From Chthonomonadaceae bacterium (GTDB taxonomy: Bacteria; Armatimonadota; Chthonomonadetes; Chthonomonadales; Chthonomonadaceae): a stretch of DNA of 8,944 nt. Location: assembly GCA_025355115.1 (NCBI GenBank), contig JANXLO010000278.1, forward strand, positions 1 through 8,944, read 5' to 3'. Position numbers and translations under genes: made by a program. Positions 6,469-8,944 of this stretch are shown here, in pieces (position 1 is the first letter of the stretch; each line of letters starts with the position of its first letter). The notes under the pieces were generated by a model. The model saw only the letters and a program-made list of their open reading frames with translations, did no database searches and was not told the DNA's origin.

Positions 6469-7659
6469 TTGCCAGATTCAGTCAAACAACCAGGAGTTTT
6501 CCCTTCACAGTGGATACGCGCCGCTGTCGAGTGCGGCATCATTCAGGGGGATGTCGCTGTTCATTCGGGACAGATACAGCCTAATAGCCTCGATCTGCGC
6601 CTTGGGAAAACGGGCTGCCGCGTGCAGTGCAGTTTTCTGCCAGGGCGCGAGGGTATCTACCGAAAGCTAGAGACGTACAGTTGGTACGATTTCGAGCTGC
6701 CGGATGAGGGCATCGTGATCGAGCGCAATCAGGCCTATATCTTCCCTCTCAACGAGAGCCTAAATCTGCCGCACGGTGTCTATGCCCGCTCGAATCCTAA
6801 AAGCACGACAGGTCGTCTCGACGTCTTCACCAGGCTTGTCACAGAGTACGGCACCTCCTTTGATGAGGTCAAGCCAGGACATGTCGGCAAGCTGTTCCTT
6901 GAGGTGGTGCCGCGCTCCTTTGCCATTCGAGTCAGGGCTGGCGATTCGCTCGCGCAGATTCGTTTCCAGAGAGGTGATCCGCGGCTATCGAAGCAGGAGA
7001 TAGCGGAGCTTCTCGACGGCGACGATATACTGCTCGATAGGGATCTCCGAACGCTCCGTTCGGACGAGATTCAGATAAATTCTGGTATGGTGCTTTCTGT
7101 AAATCTCCCGGTGAAAGGCGACACAGTTGGGTATCAGGCCCGGCGGAACACCGCGCCCATCGATCTCCGAGGGGTGGGTATCGCGCCCGTGCGGCATTTT
7201 TGGAACCGCATCTATGGGGACAATCGTCCGGTTGTGCTGGAGCCGGATGAGTTCTATATCTTCGCCTCGCGTGAGCTTGTTCGCCTGCCGCCAATGTATT
7301 GCGCCGAGATGGTGGCCTTCGACGCCAGCAGCGGAGAAGTACGAACACACTATGCCGGCTTCTTCGACTCGGGCTTCGGCTACGCGGACGGCTCCGATCC
7401 CAAGCGCAGCGCGGCCTCTGTTGTTCTGGAGGTTCGAAGTCGAGACGTTCCGTTCCTGATAGAGGATGGGCAGCCGCTGTTTCGAGTGAATGTACTGCGG
7501 AGCACGGAGCAGCCGGACATGCTGTACGGGTCCGGGACCGGCTCGCACTATCAGTCTCAGCGCTTGCGTCTCAGCAAACAGTTCAACTACACGGCGGACG
7601 AGGAGGAGGAATCTGCGGTCAGTCCGCAGGGCTTCCTGGATTTTTCTACAGTGGAATAG
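6469..7659 (+). CDS. dcd: Two-domain dCTP deaminase (large DCD type)
   Basis: The protein is predicted to deaminate dCTP to dUTP, feeding dUTPase and thymidylate synthesis. At 396 residues it is about twice the length of the E. coli enzyme and resembles the large form known mainly from alphaproteobacteria, in which two DCD/dUTPase folds are joined. The first half has QPNSLDLRLG (residues about 45-54), SNPKSTTGR (108-116) and LFLEV with Glu145 at the place of the catalytic glutamate. The second half repeats the fold, with LEPDEFYI, HYAGFFDSGFG (294-304) and VVLEVRSRDVP (318-328, Glu321). A roughly 25-residue acidic tail follows the conserved YQSQRLRLSKQF end. The start is TTG, supported by a good ribosome site. 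The next gene begins 11 bp later. The family is clear; activity of the variant halves is inferred. Confidence 0.9.
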   Translation: MPDSVKQPGVFPSQWIRAAVECGIIQGDVAVHSGQIQPNSLDLRLGKTGCRVQCSFLPGREGIYRKLETYSWYDFELPDEGIVIERNQAYIFPLNESLNLPHGVYARSNPKSTTGRLDVFTRLVTEYGTSFDEVKPGHVGKLFLEVVPRSFAIRVRAGDSLAQIRFQRGDPRLSKQEIAELLDGDDILLDRDLRTLRSDEIQINSGMVLSVNLPVKGDTVGYQARRNTAPIDLRGVGIAPVRHFWNRIYGDNRPVVLEPDEFYIFASRELVRLPPMYCAEMVAFDASSGEVRTHYAGFFDSGFGYADGSDPKRSAASVVLEVRSRDVPFLIEDGQPLFRVNVLRSTEQPDMLYGSGTGSHYQSQRLRLSKQFNYTADEEEESAVSPQGFLDFSTVE

Positions 7660-7662
7660 AGG
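7658..7662 (+). promoter_or_regulatory. Ribosome binding site for the GTG start of the TlpA-like gene
   Basis: AGAGG overlaps the dcd stop codon and is 8 nt upstream of the GTG at 7671. It picks that GTG over a second in-frame GTG at 7704, which would remove the positively charged start of the signal peptide. Confidence 0.5.
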
Positions 7663-7670
7663 CAAACAGA

Positions 7671-8944
7671 GTGAACCAGAGATTTAACGTAACTGGTCGG
7701 CATGTGGGAACGGCAGCACTGTGGGCAGCCTTGATTTGCATAAGCCTTCCGCCTGCCCAAGCTGAGACAGTTCACTTGAAATGGGTGGAGGCTGGCGCGA
7801 GCGCTCGGATGCCTCCTGTTCAGCCGCACCGAATCGAGCTTTCAGAGGCGAAGCCGTCGGGCGTGAGACGAGTACCTGCTGATGTGTCCGCTCCGCTCTA
7901 TGGACAGTTGACGATTGGCCCTATAGAAAACATCACAACCGTCACCGTCATGCTCGATGCGCCAGCCGGCAAGCCTGCACGTCTGTTCATGGACGCAAAT
8001 GGCAATGGGGATTTGACGGATGATCCGCTTCCGAAATGGGAGACCAAGCCCTATCGTGCAGGCGACGGCAGTACGTATTTGCAATCCTCAGGAAATCTCT
8101 CGGTTCCCGTGCGTTATGGCAGAGTGCAGCTCATGTTCGGCCTGACTCTGCAGCGATACGATCCAACCGATCCCGCACGAGCTGGGTTCAAAGGCGCAAT
8201 CCTCTACTCGCCAGACTATGCTCGTGAGGGTGACCTCAAGCTCGGCGCGAAATCATATCATGCGCTGCTGCTGGATGCGATTGTAGGCGGCGACTTTCGC
8301 GGCCTGACCAACGGGGGCGCGACCGGCATTTTCCTGCTCATCGATGTCAATGGAAACGGCGTGTTCGATCCGCGAGGTGAGATCTACGACGTTGGCCAGC
8401 CCTTCAACATTGCGGGGACCACCTATGAAATTCGTGGTCTGACCGACTCCGCCGAAGCGTTCGACGTGGTCAAGTCAACAAAGTCGGTTCCTGAGATACT
8501 GCCTCCTCCCGATCTGCGTGTCGGCAAAGTCGTTCCCTCGTTCGTTCGAAAGTCCACAAATGGCAATGTGATACGATTTCCGGCTGATTACCGCGGGAAA
8601 TTGGTTTTGCTCTATTTCTGGGCGACGTGGTGCGGCGTCTGCGCTCGAGAAGTGCCGACCGTCGTCCACGCCTACGAGACGTTCCATCCGCAGGGTCTTG
8701 AAATGGTGGGCGTCAGCCTGGATCATGAGAACGCAGCCACGCAGCTAGCTGACTACACGCGAGCGCATGGAATGCCCTGGCCGGAGATATACGACGGCAA
8801 GTGGATGCAGTCCGATATCGCGCAACTATACTTCGTGCTCCACACTCCCACCCCGATTCTCGTCGATGGAGACACCGGTAAGGTGGTCGCCATTGGCCCC
8901 GATCTGCGCGGAGACCGACTCGCGCCGACGCTCACGGAAGCCTT
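7671..8944 (+). CDS. Exported TlpA/ResA-like thiol-disulfide oxidoreductase with calcium-loop motifs (3' partial)
   Basis: The reading frame is open from the GTG at 7671 to the right edge (424 codons seen), so the C-terminus is missing. Residues 1-31 form a classical signal peptide: Arg4 and Arg10, then a hydrophobic stretch, then AQA before Glu32. Residues about 32-275 are a region I do not recognise as a named family. It has two EF-hand-like loops, DANGNGDLTDD (108-118) and DVNGNGVFDP (225-234), each following a beta-like hydrophobic strand, which suggests calcium binding. The C-terminal part is a TlpA/AhpC-TSA thioredoxin fold: LLYFWATWCGVCAREVP with the redox pair Cys321 and Cys324, then VGVSLD, and a TPTPILVDG segment with Pro393 in the cis-proline position. 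It probably acts in the periplasm or at the cell surface on protein disulfides. It follows dcd by 11 bp and is likely cotranscribed with it. Confidence 0.88.
   Translation, partial: MNQRFNVTGRHVGTAALWAALICISLPPAQAETVHLKWVEAGASARMPPVQPHRIELSEAKPSGVRRVPADVSAPLYGQLTIGPIENITTVTVMLDAPAGKPARLFMDANGNGDLTDDPLPKWETKPYRAGDGSTYLQSSGNLSVPVRYGRVQLMFGLTLQRYDPTDPARAGFKGAILYSPDYAREGDLKLGAKSYHALLLDAIVGGDFRGLTNGGATGIFLLIDVNGNGVFDPRGEIYDVGQPFNIAGTTYEIRGLTDSAEAFDVVKSTKSVPEILPPPDLRVGKVVPSFVRKSTNGNVIRFPADYRGKLVLLYFWATWCGVCAREVPTVVHAYETFHPQGLEMVGVSLDHENAATQLADYTRAHGMPWPEIYDGKWMQSDIAQLYFVLHTPTPILVDGDTGKVVAIGPDLRGDRLAPTLTEA

Noticed and set aside
6985..7665. A 226-codon open frame on the - strand opposite dcd
   Set aside because: It lies entirely against a gene with clear family motifs, shows no recognisable domain, and fits a codon-bias shadow.

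Overview
The window is a bacterial chromosomal segment, moderately GC-rich by eye, densely packed with genes, with Shine-Dalgarno-like sites ahead of most starts. It contains seven genes: six on the + strand and one on the - strand. Two genes are cut by the window edges. No tRNA, rRNA, CRISPR array, insertion sequence or phage gene is visible. The phylum cannot be fixed from the sequence. The mix of a ClpC-type domain, an expanded-family oxidoreductase, a two-domain dCTP deaminase and an exported TlpA protein with calcium-loop motifs would suit a poorly sampled environmental lineage such as Armatimonadota or a neighbour. That is a low-confidence inference.

Region 1 (1-4042, + strand) is an arginine biosynthesis operon, argF-argG-argH, covering ornithine to citrulline to argininosuccinate to arginine. 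The genes are 34 bp apart (argF/argG) and overlap by 8 bp (argG/argH). The argF product is unusual. A complete ornithine carbamoyltransferase is fused in frame behind a ClpC-type Clp N-terminal (Clp_N) domain. The visible part matches the end of the first Clp_N repeat and all of the second, so the real start lies left of the window. In Bacillus ClpC this domain binds phosphoarginine degradation tags. The Thr and Glu expected to line that pocket are present here, which makes a link between arginine synthesis and protein quality control the most interesting hypothesis in the window.

Region 2 (4036-5073, - strand) is a secreted, probably lipid-anchored polysaccharide deacetylase-family protein. 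It converges on argH, and the two stop ends overlap by 7 bp.

Region 3 (5074-5242) is a divergent intergenic region. It holds a short palindrome and, on the + strand, a potential 12-bp RNA stem upstream of the next gene.

Region 4 (5243-8944, + strand) runs Gfo/Idh/MocA-family oxidoreductase, two-domain dCTP deaminase (TTG start), then an exported TlpA/ResA-like thioredoxin with two calcium-loop-like motifs, cut by the right edge. The last two genes are 11 bp apart and probably cotranscribed. The oxidoreductase is 74 bp upstream of dcd, and no convincing terminator or promoter separates them. No single pathway obviously joins these three genes.
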